Both the position numbers and the translations under genes were made by a program. Of a DNA stretch of 58,129 nt, positions 36,001 to 46,170 are shown piece after piece. How positions within the stretch are numbered: position 1 is the first letter of the stretch; each line of letters starts with the position of its first letter. The notes beneath the pieces are model-generated. The model did no database searches, had not been told where the DNA came from, and saw nothing but the letters and a program-made list of their open reading frames with translations. Source of the DNA: Rhizaria sp. SCN 62-66. Its lineage: Eukaryota > Rhizaria, unplaced. The DNA lies in assembly GCA_001724265.1 (NCBI GenBank), contig MEDY01000167.1, forward strand, positions 1 to 58,129, read 5' to 3'.

Positions 36001-39000
36001 CCGCCGGCGCCGCCGCTAGCAACGCCACAGGCGCTGGCGCGGGCGCGGGCGCGGGGTCGCCACAGAGCGCCGGCGACGGCTCCAGCGGCGGCGGCAGCGG
36101 CAACGGCATTGCAAATGCGTACGCGGCGTCCGAGTGGAGCTGCGTGGCCGAGCTGCTGCACCTGGGCATCATCAGCCCCGTCACGGCGTCCCTGCGCCAC
36201 GTCAGCACGGCCGTGGCCGTGGGCGGGGTCGATCCTGCCTTCGCTTTCGCCGCCGCGGCCACCGCCGCCAGCGCCAGCGCGGCCGCGAACAAGGCGCGGT
36301 CTCAGGGGGTGCTTACGCTCGCACAGCAGCAGTCGACGCACGGCAACGGCTTGGCCGGTGGCAGCGCTGGCCAGGGCCAGGAAGTTAAGCCGCCTGTCAC
36401 TCCTGGTAGCTCTTCTGTTCTTCCGGCTGTTGGCCACAAAGTTAAGCCGGCGCCGTTCCCCCTTACGCGCGAGGCCTTGCACTTGTACGCCAATATCCAG
36501 CTCTCCCCGACGACACCGCCGCCAGGTACGATGACAGCAACAACAGCAGCGACGCCGGCAGCCGCGCCAGCGACGACTGCACCGAGCGCCGCAAGTCATA
36601 GCGATTTGCTCTCCGCGTCTTCAAGCCACGACTTTTCGACTCTGTTCACTTTCTGGTCGCAAATGCCGCCCTCAGTGCTTGCCTCCGTCTCGGTCAGCCC
36701 CGTGCTGCTCTCAGTCACCAACAACAACACCACCAGCCACCACCACCGCTCTCCGGACTTCCCTAACTCTAACCACACCCGGACTCGGAGCCACGCCCCT
36801 TTCCCTTTCCCCAGCGCGAGTGCGAGCGCCGACCTGGCCACTACGACCGGCGCCGGCGCCGACACCTCCGGCGGCTCGCTGCTCACGGTCATGATTCGCG
36901 CCGGCGCGCCCGGCGCGGCCGTGGCGGCCGTGCTGCGTCTGGCGCCGTCACTGGCGGCCGTCACCGACGGAGTCGCCGTCGCGGGGCGCGGGGTCGACGG
37001 CGCCGGCGTGCGGGGCGTCGTGCTCGCCTGCAACAGGGGGCTGAGCACCGCCGTGGCCACCGACGGCGACGACGCGCTCGGCGACGGCGCTCTCGGCTTT
37101 GCTGGCCAGTCGCATGATTTGTCGCAACATCTCAGTCGCGCTTCCGCTCTCAGCGGTGCTTCCGCGGGAATCAAGGGCTCGTACACCGACGCCGAGCTGG
37201 CCGGTCTCGCGCTGCGGTCACTCGGAACGACGGTGCTGCCGCTCGAGTCGCAGCCGACGACCGTGAGCGAGGTGCTTGAGGCGCGGCAGCAGTTTATCTG
37301 GTGGCATCAACACACGAGCGTAAGCTCGAAAGGTTACTTTTTAAAATCCAGTGCAACTGATTTAGCGTTTCAGGGGCTGCTCAAGTCGCTTGACTCCACA
37401 CACTTCAATTATCTGCTCGCGAAGTCGCGCAATGACGGGCAGGACTGGATGTTCACGATGCACCGGCGGGACCTGAGCGCTGAGTTCTACTCTCTAAAGA
37501 AGTATCTCCTCAGGAACGGCACCACTCCTGGTGCAAAAGGAACGACTAAGCAGCTGCGCGGTGATTTGTTTACACCCAGGCCCCTGTCCGAAGCTGCAAT
37601 CGTGCTGCTGCACTCGTACGTCCGCGCTTTGTCGTACGGAGCTGTGACGACTGACATCTTCTCTCCCGTCACGGCATCGCGCCACATAGGGCCTGACACG
37701 GGTGCTGACAAGGGCGATTTGAGCGAACAACAAGTGTTCACGACGATCGACGGCGTTCCCATGGCTATGAACCTCAACCGCGCTCCGGACACGGACGCCG
37801 ACGCTGGGCAGCACGCCACACGCACACTCACGAGCATCGGCTCCGCTGCGTACCCACAGAGCTACTACTCGCACTTTAAATCATACTTGCTTCAAATGGA
37901 ACGTGGCGGGAACATGCCACAGTCTCTGCAGTTGCCCCCGCCTCCCCCATACTGGGTCGCGCGTGCGCAGCCGCTGCTGGCGCCTTTTTTCGACCCCGAC
38001 AACACTGCCCTGGGACTCTTGCTGTTGGCCCCCACGCTGCGCGCTATCGGCAGCGGCAACACCCACATCACCGCGGCTACGGCGGCGCCTAACTCCTCCG
38101 CCAAGAGTCTTCACGCCCAAGCTGCTGGCACGACGGATGGCGCCACAATGCGTCTCGGCTACGATGGTGCTCGCGGCGGGGCAGGCGCTTCAGGGCGAAG
38201 TCCGCTCATTTTGGCCATTTCAGTTTTACAAACACTGACCAACTCCAGCGTCAGCAACACGTTGAGCTCACCTCAGAAGCAGCAACAACGCAATGGTAGC
38301 ACCAGCAGCAGCGGCGGGAGCCTTTCTCCGTATCAGCAGAGGCAGCAACAACAGATCGAGGCTCAAGCGGCGGCTGCTGCTGTAGTAGACATCCTGATGG
38401 CTCCTGTGCCCCCGCGCACGATCACAGTCAAGCTGCCGCAGTCTCACGGCAAGACTATCACGGAGGCAGAGATTGTTTCCACTTCTAATCCCACCAACGC
38501 AACTGCTAGCCCGAGCCCTCTTGCCAGTGTCGCCAGCGCCGGCGCCGGTGCTCCTTCCCCTAACACAAACAACACAAGCTCCAGCTCGGCTGCGTTGCTT
38601 AATGACGCGCTGTTCTTAGAAGCAGCACAACTCAGCAGCCTCAGTCGCACCTCTACGATGACGTCGCTGCTGTCTGCGCTGCTGCCGCTGCCCGTGCCTG
38701 TGTGGCTGGGGCCTCTGAATCAAAGCCAGGCCGCGTTCGTCAAGTCCCTCGCACTCGTACTGTACAGGAAAACGCATTCGTTCAGCAAGAAGAGCACTGC
38801 AACCAATGCTCTTGCTGATGCTGCTGTTGCTGTTGATGCTAGCGACGCGGTGACTCAGCGTTTCATCAACAAGTCTGTGCGTGCGTTGGTGAACCGTCGC
38901 ATCGAGAGTATCAGCCTGCAGTCGCCGCCGCCGCTGCTGCTGGCGGCAGCGCGCGCCCCGAGTGTGGTGCCGCTGCTGGTGTCGGTTGGCGCCTGGCCGC

Positions 39001-40958
39001 TGTGCTTATACCTCCCCCAGTCAAATAGAGGTAGTAGTTCTGCGTACTTGAGCAACACGAGGAGCTTGTTGGAAGGAACGCGCATCACGCACTATAATCA
39101 CAACGTTTTCACGTCTGCAAACGGCATCACGGACATGAATGGCGTCCCTGCCAATGGCACGAATCAGCCGCAGGCGGCCTCCAGGAGCCGCCGGCATGGC
39201 CGCTGTGTCACCGTCGTCGCTAACGCGGACGATTTCACCGGCGACGGCGATGACTATGCCGGTGCACTCGTACAGACCGAGCCCCTTACACCGCTGATGG
39301 TACTCACACGATTGCGCAATGGTATCAGCACAACGCCTTTCTCGCCGCCTGCGAGCGTAGGCGCCGCAAACAGGAGCTCTCCTGACAACTCCCACAACGG
39401 CGGCGCGTTCACGGTCAGGTGCGGCGGTGAGCCGGCGGTCAATATCGCGTGCAAGGCGCTTGCAGTTGCGGAGGCAGCCACCTTCAGCGCCAAGTTCCGT
39501 GATACCAATGCCAAAGCTTCAGCAGATGCTGTTGATGTGGACGGCGACTCGGATGTTAATGCTGAGGCGAATAGTAGTGCCGTTTCCACGGTGCTTGCTG
39601 TCACATCTGGCGATAGCGCGACTTTACGCGCCTTGATCTCGACTCTGACTCCTTTCACACAGCAGCAGAAACAGCACTACAGCCACTACAACATTGACAG
39701 CTGCGCCCTTACCAGTAGCAGTGCCGCAACCAGCGCAGGCTCTGACAGGGTTGCCACCGTTGCGGCTGCGTTTGAGGCCGCCGTCAAAGCCCAGGCTCAG
39801 GCGAGCTGTGTGGCTAGGACTACAGCCGCCGCCGCCGGTGCCCACAGCGCCCAAGCAGCCGTCGCGTCCATTGCGTCGGTGGTTGCCTCGTCCGCCGTCT
39901 CCGCTGCCGCGGTGCTGCTGCTGCGGCCGCCGCTGCCGTACACACAGTCGCTGCTGCATCTGGCGGCCGCGGCAGACTCGGCGGAGGCTGTGGCGCTGCT
40001 GTTGGACCACAAGATTGGGCTTGCATCTGTCACAGTTAACAATGACAACAACGATCACAGCGGCGAAGATGATTCAACCGAGACTGACGCTGCGGCTGCT
40101 GCTGCGAAGGAAACTGCCGATGTTGCTGCGGCGTGGGGTATCCCCTTCGATAGCTCACGCGCTGTAGATACTCAGAGCGCTCCTGTCAGCAACAGTCACG
40201 ATGATGCGTGTACTCTGTGGGTGCTTGATTGCGACAGCCGTGGGATCACCCCCTTAGATGTTGCGCGCAATGTCAGGGCATCCTCTGCGGTACTAACACT
40301 GCTCGAACAGTATGAGTCAACGAATGTGTTTAATCAATACCGCCAGCACAAACGCAAGCTGCAACAACAGCTGCATCTGCAGCGGCAGCAGCTGCTGCAA
40401 CAACAGCAGAAGCGGCAGCAGCAGGCGGCGCACCAGCAACAGTCGCTCTCCGAGTTGGATGCGACGAGCAGTCGCGGGTCTGACCAAGGCGCTCATGCTG
40501 GCGCAGGTGCCGTTGGCGCGGTCTCAGGCGACGCCGACGCCGATGCCGTCAGCGACATCATCATGCTCGTCAGCGGCGCCGCTGCGCCCACCAATAGCGG
40601 CGACAGTAGCATGAGCAGCAGCAGCAACAACAACAACAGCAGTGCCTGCGCGAAGGGGGTGGAGACCGCGAGCAAGCTTCGGAGGCAGCGGCAGATGCTC
40701 CGTATGCAGGCCCGACAGCAGGGACCTGGGCAGGACGCTGCTCATGGGCAACGGCATAAGTACGAGAGGGCGCCGGCTGCCCGATGGCGTGCGCAGCCGC
40801 AGTCCCAGTCGCAGTCACTCTCTAAGCTCGAGTCACAGCAGCTGACGGACGAGAGCATGCGCGCATTGCTCTTTCCAGCGGTTTTTGAAGCACTGGTCTT
40901 TGATGATGATACTGCCAACAATAACAATAACTCACCGAAGGGCAACAATATTGGCTAA
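23194..40958 (+). CDS. Giant ankyrin-repeat protein, 5811 codons, with two in-frame TAG codons
   Basis: Three exons: 23194-32717, 32898-35499 and 35649-40958, joined by introns of 180 and 149 bases (both GTACGT; acceptors TATAG and TTTAG), stop TAA. Ankyrin-type helix pairs are scattered between long low-complexity spacers. Examples are PLALYLAIRRGDEGCVRAF near residue 1091, GKAPLHVAVGYG near 1371, LSVLMLAAYGNNTVTGKILL near 1996, GRSPLVWAVIKNRADLARLL near 2640, GATPLDYALL near 2819, GWSPLHLASALGDLRGISLL near 3581, LLHLAAAADSAEAVALLLD near 5475 and GITPLDVARN near 5574. A Gln-rich stretch (5600-5640) follows. Exon 1 is open over 9.5 kb except for TAG at codon 650 (25141-25143) and codon 2873 (31810-31812). 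After each, coding-like sequence continues in the same frame without an ATG for 150 and 75 codons, so one gene is the simplest reading. It is probably a cytoplasmic scaffold; partners are unknown. Confidence 0.75.
23499..23550 (+). repeat. (CAG)n tract in the ankyrin gene
   Basis: An interrupted CAG repeat, read in the AGC frame and so encoding a Ser/Asn run in the N-terminal spacer. Confidence 0.85.
24019..24066 (+). repeat. (GCT)n tract in the ankyrin gene
   Basis: About 14 GCT triplets in a row encode an alanine run near residue 280. A similar GCT run lies at 31903-31920. Confidence 0.85.
25141..25143 (+). other. In-frame TAG, codon 650 of the ankyrin gene
   Basis: The frame reads SPAPRT, TAG, KQKLLLPLLLAALETK. 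The downstream helix-like sequence in the same frame has no ATG until about 25588. No donor in the right phase matches the GTAC consensus of this window, so splicing the codon out is unlikely. A CAG-to-TAG change would put Gln here. Confidence 0.9.
31810..31812 (+). other. In-frame TAG, codon 2873 of the ankyrin gene
   Basis: The frame reads SQSPSQLPS, TAG, SQFLAAAAFTAAQ. The surrounding Ser-Gln alternation is completed naturally if the codon is Gln. The downstream frame stays open for more than 900 bases to the next intron. The only in-phase upstream GT nearby is GTCTTG, unlike the other donors here. Confidence 0.9.
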
Positions 40959-41507
40959 TTTGCGAGGTAGTCGCAGCAGTCACGTTACATGAAGTCTTAC
41001 AATGCTTTCTTTCAAAAGGCATTTCATATATTTAGATAAAAGCTATTTTATTTGACATAGTCTAAAACATGTTGTTGATCACACGAATACAACAACTTTT
41101 ATTTATTTATTCATCATGAATATGTCACATAGATTGACATCATTAACATGACACTCAAACCGTGAGACGCAAGTCGTTCTTATCACGGAAATTCTTGATT
41201 ATATATTGAGTTTTACAAGAGAAAACAAGCGTAGTATAAATTTTGAGTCTATTGATCTAACATATCCGAATGAATGTCATTAAGGAGATCTTAATCATGC
41301 TTTTATAACAGGAAATGACCAAATCCTATCAATTGTCGGTCAACGCTGCGCGACGGCTAGGGACCGCCTTCTCGAAGACCGTTCAACTTCGTTATCGGCC
41401 ATTCAGCTTCCGCCTCATAACTTCCGTCAATACGTATATTGCTGCACAAAAGAGTTTCTCACTTAATAATATACTTTTCTTTTTGTTTCTATTCACTCAG
41501 CTTGCCG
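40959..41507. other. Intergenic region upstream of the phosducin-like gene
   Basis: AT-rich 3' flank of the ankyrin gene, then a more GC-rich block (about 41310-41430) that is probably a 5' UTR exon. GTATAT near 41431 and TCACTCAG at 41493-41500 could bound a 5' UTR intron just before the start codon. Confidence 0.45.
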
Positions 41508-42782
41508 ATGGACGAGATCCCCGGCGCCCCGAAAGAGGAGAACTTCTTCGATGATGGCGACGACCACATCTTGGGCCGCATCGAACCTGGCGAGTCCGCC
41601 GACGCCTACGGTCTCGTCGAAGTCTCCGACGAGGAGATCGACCGCAACCTTGCCAACTCGCACTACGAGCGCGAGCAGGTTGACCGCGGACCCAACATGG
41701 CGGATGATTACGACTGGCGCATGGTTGGCCGCGGCCAGGAGCCACAGGCGCCCAAGGGCCTGATGGCTAAGTCTCAGAACACTGGCCCCAAGGGCGTGAA
41801 GCGCGACTACGAGATTGCCAAGCGCAACACGGCGATTAACCGCACCTTCGACCAGATGCGCAAAGAGCGGTCGCTGAAACTAGCCTCACAGGGCATGCGG
41901 AACCTGCACTCCGCCGGCGACCCGGACTACGAGCCCGACCGCTTCGGCAACGCCGCGGCCGAGATCGCAGAGGCCTCGGCGCGCGCGCGGGACGACCGCC
42001 CTGCGGCGACGCCTGCGGACGAGCTGCGCCAGCGACGTATCGACGCTCTCCGCGCACAGCAAAAGCAACAACAGCAACAGCAGCAGAAGGAGAAGGCGAA
42101 GCAAGACAGCGATCGTGAGGGCCGGGACGAGGGGAGCGACTTGGACAGCGATGAGGAGCGCAACTTTCAGCGCTACAAGGCCGAGCGTTTGCGCCAGGTG
42201 CAATCGAGCCTGCCCACGTTCGGCAACTACGTGCGCGCACACGAGTTCGACGAACTGGCCGAAATGATCAAGAACCAGCACGAGCTCGTGCGTACCGTTG
42301 TGCATGTGTACGAGAACACCAGCAAGACGTGCATCTCGCTGCACCTGACGTTCGAGGCCATGGCGCAGCAGTACCAGCACGTGGCTTTTGTCCGCATCCG
42401 TTCCTCGGCCGCGATGCAAGGCGCCTACGACGCCAAGGGGCTGCCCACGCTGCTGCTGTACAAGGGATCCAAGATGACGGCGTCCCTCATCGCCGCCGCG
42501 ACAGTGTTGGGCGAACAGCCCTCGGACGCCGCCGTGGCCACGTTCCTCGAGAAGCAGGGTGTGCTCGCGATGCCGACGGGCGGCGTCGAGGCCATCACGC
42601 GCCGCAAGCGCGCGGAGTGGGACGAAAGCTACGAGTCGGGACCGAAAAACTCGATCCGCGCCGGCGGCACGCCCGCCGCGAACACGGGGGTCACGGGTAC
42701 CACGAGTTATACCACCCGCGTCGGAGTGGCGGCCGCGCTGGACTCGGACGACGACGACGTTTTCGGTGACGACTCTGATTGA
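41508..42782 (+). CDS. Phosducin-like protein (PhLP family)
   Basis: A single coding exon of 424 residues, stop TGA. The N-terminal third is acidic and contains TGPKGVKRDYEIAKR at residue 91, the helix-1 motif by which phosducins bind G-protein beta-gamma. A Gln run (about 185-192) and an acidic Ser/Asp segment follow. The thioredoxin-like domain covers about 223-350: YKAERLRQVQ, LPTFGNYVRAHEFDEL, VVHVYENTSKTC, FVRIRSS, LPTLLLYKG and FLEKQGVL are all in order, without a CXXC pair, as in phosducins. The C-terminus ends in an acidic DSDDDD stretch. PhLP1 works with the CCT chaperonin to fold G-beta and assemble beta-gamma dimers; this member is most like PhLP1 because of the helix-1 motif. The ATG lies 8 bases after a likely splice acceptor. 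Confidence 0.82.
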   Translation: MDEIPGAPKEENFFDDGDDHILGRIEPGESADAYGLVEVSDEEIDRNLANSHYEREQVDRGPNMADDYDWRMVGRGQEPQAPKGLMAKSQNTGPKGVKRDYEIAKRNTAINRTFDQMRKERSLKLASQGMRNLHSAGDPDYEPDRFGNAAAEIAEASARARDDRPAATPADELRQRRIDALRAQQKQQQQQQQKEKAKQDSDREGRDEGSDLDSDEERNFQRYKAERLRQVQSSLPTFGNYVRAHEFDELAEMIKNQHELVRTVVHVYENTSKTCISLHLTFEAMAQQYQHVAFVRIRSSAAMQGAYDAKGLPTLLLYKGSKMTASLIAAATVLGEQPSDAAVATFLEKQGVLAMPTGGVEAITRRKRAEWDESYESGPKNSIRAGGTPAANTGVTGTTSYTTRVGVAAALDSDDDDVFGDDSD

Positions 42783-43369
42783 ACAAGCAGACGAGTTGCC
42801 GCGACTTCAGAAAGCGATCGCCGCCCGTTTTGTGCTTTTACGTCGATATACGCACGGTTTGAGTTGAAGTAAGCTCCTGATGGCCTGCTGCGATGGATAC
42901 GATATCATCATTGTGAGCTTGGTTGATGCATTTTGATTCAAATAACTTAACACTACATTTCCGTAATCCAACAGGTGGCCATGATAAGAATACATTCTCA
43001 CATGCTTTACAACAATGTGGATACTTATCACATTTGTCACCGCGCCATAATTTGCACATGTACGTATAATTTCAAGTCAAAATAATTGAACTCATCCATC
43101 TTTGTGAAACAATCATTGTAGTCCCATCATTGGAGTCAGTCGTTTGGTCGTTTGAGCGACTTGAAGACGAACAGGTGGATTCGTTGCTAATCAATATCAG
43201 TGTCGTTAAATTATTCTCATGGTATTGTATTTATACAACGCATTCATATAGTATGTAACATTAATATCTTTGGCCCTAGCGTGTAACAACAGAGACCAGA
43301 TCGCAATTCTACACGTAATGACCATTTCACGGAAGCCTAACAATACTACATCATCTAACCCATCACTGA
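42783..43369. other. Intergenic region between converging genes
   Basis: Two 3' flanks in AT-rich sequence. I see no RNA gene or reading frame worth calling. Confidence 0.45.
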
Positions 43370-44465
43370 TCACTTCTTGCCACCCTTCTTCTTCTTCTTG
43401 GCGGCCTTCTCCAGCTCTTTGAACTGCGCCATCTGCTGTTGCATCGTGCCCTTGAGCTTCCCTTCCTTCTTGAGCTGCGCAATGCGCGCTGCGAGCGCCT
43501 CCTCCTTGGCCTTGCGGCCCTGGTAACTGCCCAGGAGGTCGTGGACGAAGAGCGAGTTCTCGTTCCGCAGCCGCTCGACCTTGACCTCCCGGTCACGCGC
43601 CTCGGCCACCAGCTCTAGCTCGCGGTCAACCCGCGCAGTCTCCTCGTCGCGTTGCTGGAAGAACAAGTTAAGCCGCTTGAGCTCGCGGCTTTCTTTCTCG
43701 TACACCTGCATGAGCTCGACAAGCCGCGTGTGTTTGTCCGTCATAGCGGCGTCGTACGCCTCGATCTTGGACGTGACGTCGGCCGAGCGCAGGTCCTTCT
43801 GGCGCTGCTTCTGGATCTCTGTGCGGAAATGATCGCCGCCCTCGCTCTCGAGCCTCTGCGCCAGCGCCAGGGACTCTGCGCGGAGGGAGAACTCGGCCGC
43901 GTCGTACTCCTCCTTGGCCGCCGAGGCAGAGTCCTTGAGGTTGTGCGCCAGTGACGCGCGCTCGGCGACGGCATGGCTGGTGATGTTCGCGATCTCACTG
44001 CGCAAATCGGCGATGGTGTTATCCTTGGTGGCCAGCGAGTGCGTATACACCGCGCGATTCTTCTCCAGCAAGTCCGACAGCGAGCTAAACCGCTGCCGCT
44101 CCTCGTCCTCCTGCAGTTGCAGTGCGGCGAGCTGTGCCTTGACCTGCTTCTCCTCGTCCGCCGTCTCGCCCAGCCGCGACCGCGCGAGGGTCCGCAGCCG
44201 CGCGAAGACGTGAGAGAACATGAGCGAGTGCGTCGCGCGCTGGTGCGCCAGGTCGCGCAGCCGCCGCACCAGCAGCGGGTTCTGTCGCAGCAGCCGCGCG
44301 ACTGTGCGCGTGCTGTCGCTAATGCACAGCTGCAGTTCAGAGAGCTGGTCCTCCAGGTTCGCCGTATTCTCGGCCAGGGCGTCGGGGTCCGCGCTCGTGC
44401 CGCCCAACGCGCTCGCGTCCGCCAGTGTGCCCGTCAGCGTGAACCCGGCGCCCGTGGCGTTGGCC

Positions 44466-44497
<32 letters not shown>

Positions 44498-45250
44498 CGC
44501 GGCAGAGGAGGCGTCCGCACCCGAGCCCGCGCCAGTGCCGCCACCGGCAGCGGCCGCGGCGGCGGCCGCGGCGGCGGAGACCTGGCCCAGACGGAGGACT
44601 TCAAGCAGGTTCTCGTACTGCTTCTCAACCTGTAGTGTCGGGTTGAGAAGAGAAACAGTCGTCCGCAAAAAGCAAGAATGGGGTTAGTGAGAGTGTGTAG
44701 CACAGAATGAGGTGTAGAGAGCTTATATAGAGGAGGTTTAGATTTAATTTTAGATTATAGATACAAAATACATTCACAAAAAAATTAGCAAAATACAATT
44801 AAACAGTTGTTTTGTGCCGATCTTTGTTTGAGTGAATGGGAGTCGTACCTGGAAGTGGACGCGGAGGGCGATGACGATGTCTGCGTCAAGAGCGTCAACA
44901 ATCTTGTCTTTCATAATATCCGGGGTAAGATAAGAGATCAACGCCAGCTTGGAGAATATGTCGTCGAGCACAGAGAGGATCCATTGCGCTTCCGGGGCTA
45001 GACGAGATGTGTCTTTGTCTACGTCCTCAGTCACACTAGCGGGAGGGGGAGCGGTGCCAGTCGCAGCCGTGGCGGCGGCCGCGGTGCGCTGTGCAGGGGC
45101 CGCACCCGCAAGCGAGGATGAGGCCTGTGTCGCGGCGGGGTTGCGGTCGCTGGCGCGAAACGTGCGTGCGAGGGCGGCCGCAGAGGCCGAGCTCACAGTG
45201 GCTGTCGCTGTCGCCGAGGACGACGGCAACGAGGCCATTGCTGAAGCCAT
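43370..45250 (-). CDS. Coiled-coil protein resembling dynein regulatory complex subunit 9 (IQCG-like)
   Basis: Two exons, 45250-44849 and 44629-43370, joined in phase 0 by a 219-base intron (GTACGA...TACAG), giving 553 residues, stop TGA. After an Ala/Ser-rich start, residues about 100-150 form a helical block (WILSVLDDIFSKLALISYL, TPDIM, VHFQVEKQYENLLEVL) like the N-terminal part of DRC9/IQCG. An Ala/Gly spacer follows, then continuous coiled coil from about 230 to 530 with long Glu/Arg/Lys heptads. The C-terminus is a Lys-rich tail instead of the calmodulin-binding IQ motif expected in IQCG. If the assignment holds, it belongs to the nexin link of motile cilia. The similarity is partly coiled-coil composition, so DRC10 or another axonemal coiled-coil protein is possible. 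A pyrimidine tract and AACAG lie 8 bases before the ATG. Confidence 0.5.
44461..44500. repeat. GCG-triplet tract in the coiled-coil gene
   Basis: About 11 GCG/GCC triplets, read from the minus strand as an alanine run in the spacer between the two helical parts. Confidence 0.8.
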
Positions 45251-46170
45251 TCGAACGGCTGTTGAGATAAAAACAGTGTAATGCAAATAGATGGCATATT
45301 ACGCAGTCGTGTGAGTACATATCATTTGTGTTTCAAGGTACAGGTCAGGCATGGCAGCGACTATTTGTTGCTTGGGAACAGGCTGACAACGGGAGAAACC
45401 GTTACCACAGTCCGGGGTACACAGCAGCGGACTAACGCATCTGAACAGTCATCGTAAAAGGAAAATAACACAATTATGCTAGAAATAATCCAAAAGTAGC
45501 AGTGAATTATGAAACGGACGATCAATAGTCGTGATTTAAGCCTTCCTCAAAGTGCCCTTCGTCAACCCCGACCGCAGCTAACGTACGCTCTCTTGTGAGA
45601 CGACACAAAACACTAACACAAAGGGTTTAAGAACCAAGACAGGTTCGATTCCAGACAGCTTTGTTCCATTAAATCTATCCAGTACTTTATATGATATAAT
45701 TTTTGTCATCATGTTTGTATTTGTGTACAACGTTCCATCTCTTATTGTCTGCCGCATCAGCTCATGGACAACGAACATCACTGTTGGCTGTCACAGCTCT
45801 TTGCTGCTCCGTCGATCGTATTTATCGCCCTTGTCGTCGCAAAAGTATACCGAAATAAAGGCATTGTGATACGCATTCATATAGCTTTCGCCTATATAAC
45901 GCATAAACCACCCTTACCCTCATTCATACATTTAACTTTAAGAGAGCTACAACAGGTGTTTAGATTACAAATACATACACACTTTCTTATCTCAATGCTG
46001 ATACAATACTGGTATAGCAGAGCTTCAAAACATCACCATCATCATCATCTTCAATTATCTTTGTCACCAACAAAACCGTCTTTCAAAACAAAGGCAATTC
46101 CAACTCATCCACCCATTCAACATCTTCCTTTCCCTTTCACGTTGGCTTACGCGGCGAGGAGCTTGTTCGC
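45251..46170. other. Long intergenic region between two minus-strand genes
   Basis: It contains the promoter and 5' UTR of the DRC9-like gene and the 3' flank of the glycoprotein gene. A 136-codon plus-strand frame (45764-46174) is AT-rich and lacks codon bias. A (CAT)n run lies near 46030. A GGTTCGATTCC at 45645 looks like a tRNA B box but has no pairing T-stem. Confidence 0.5.

Noticed and set aside
45640-45660. tRNA B-box-like GGTTCGATTCC
   Set aside because: The flanking bases do not form a T-stem and no A box or acceptor stem is present.
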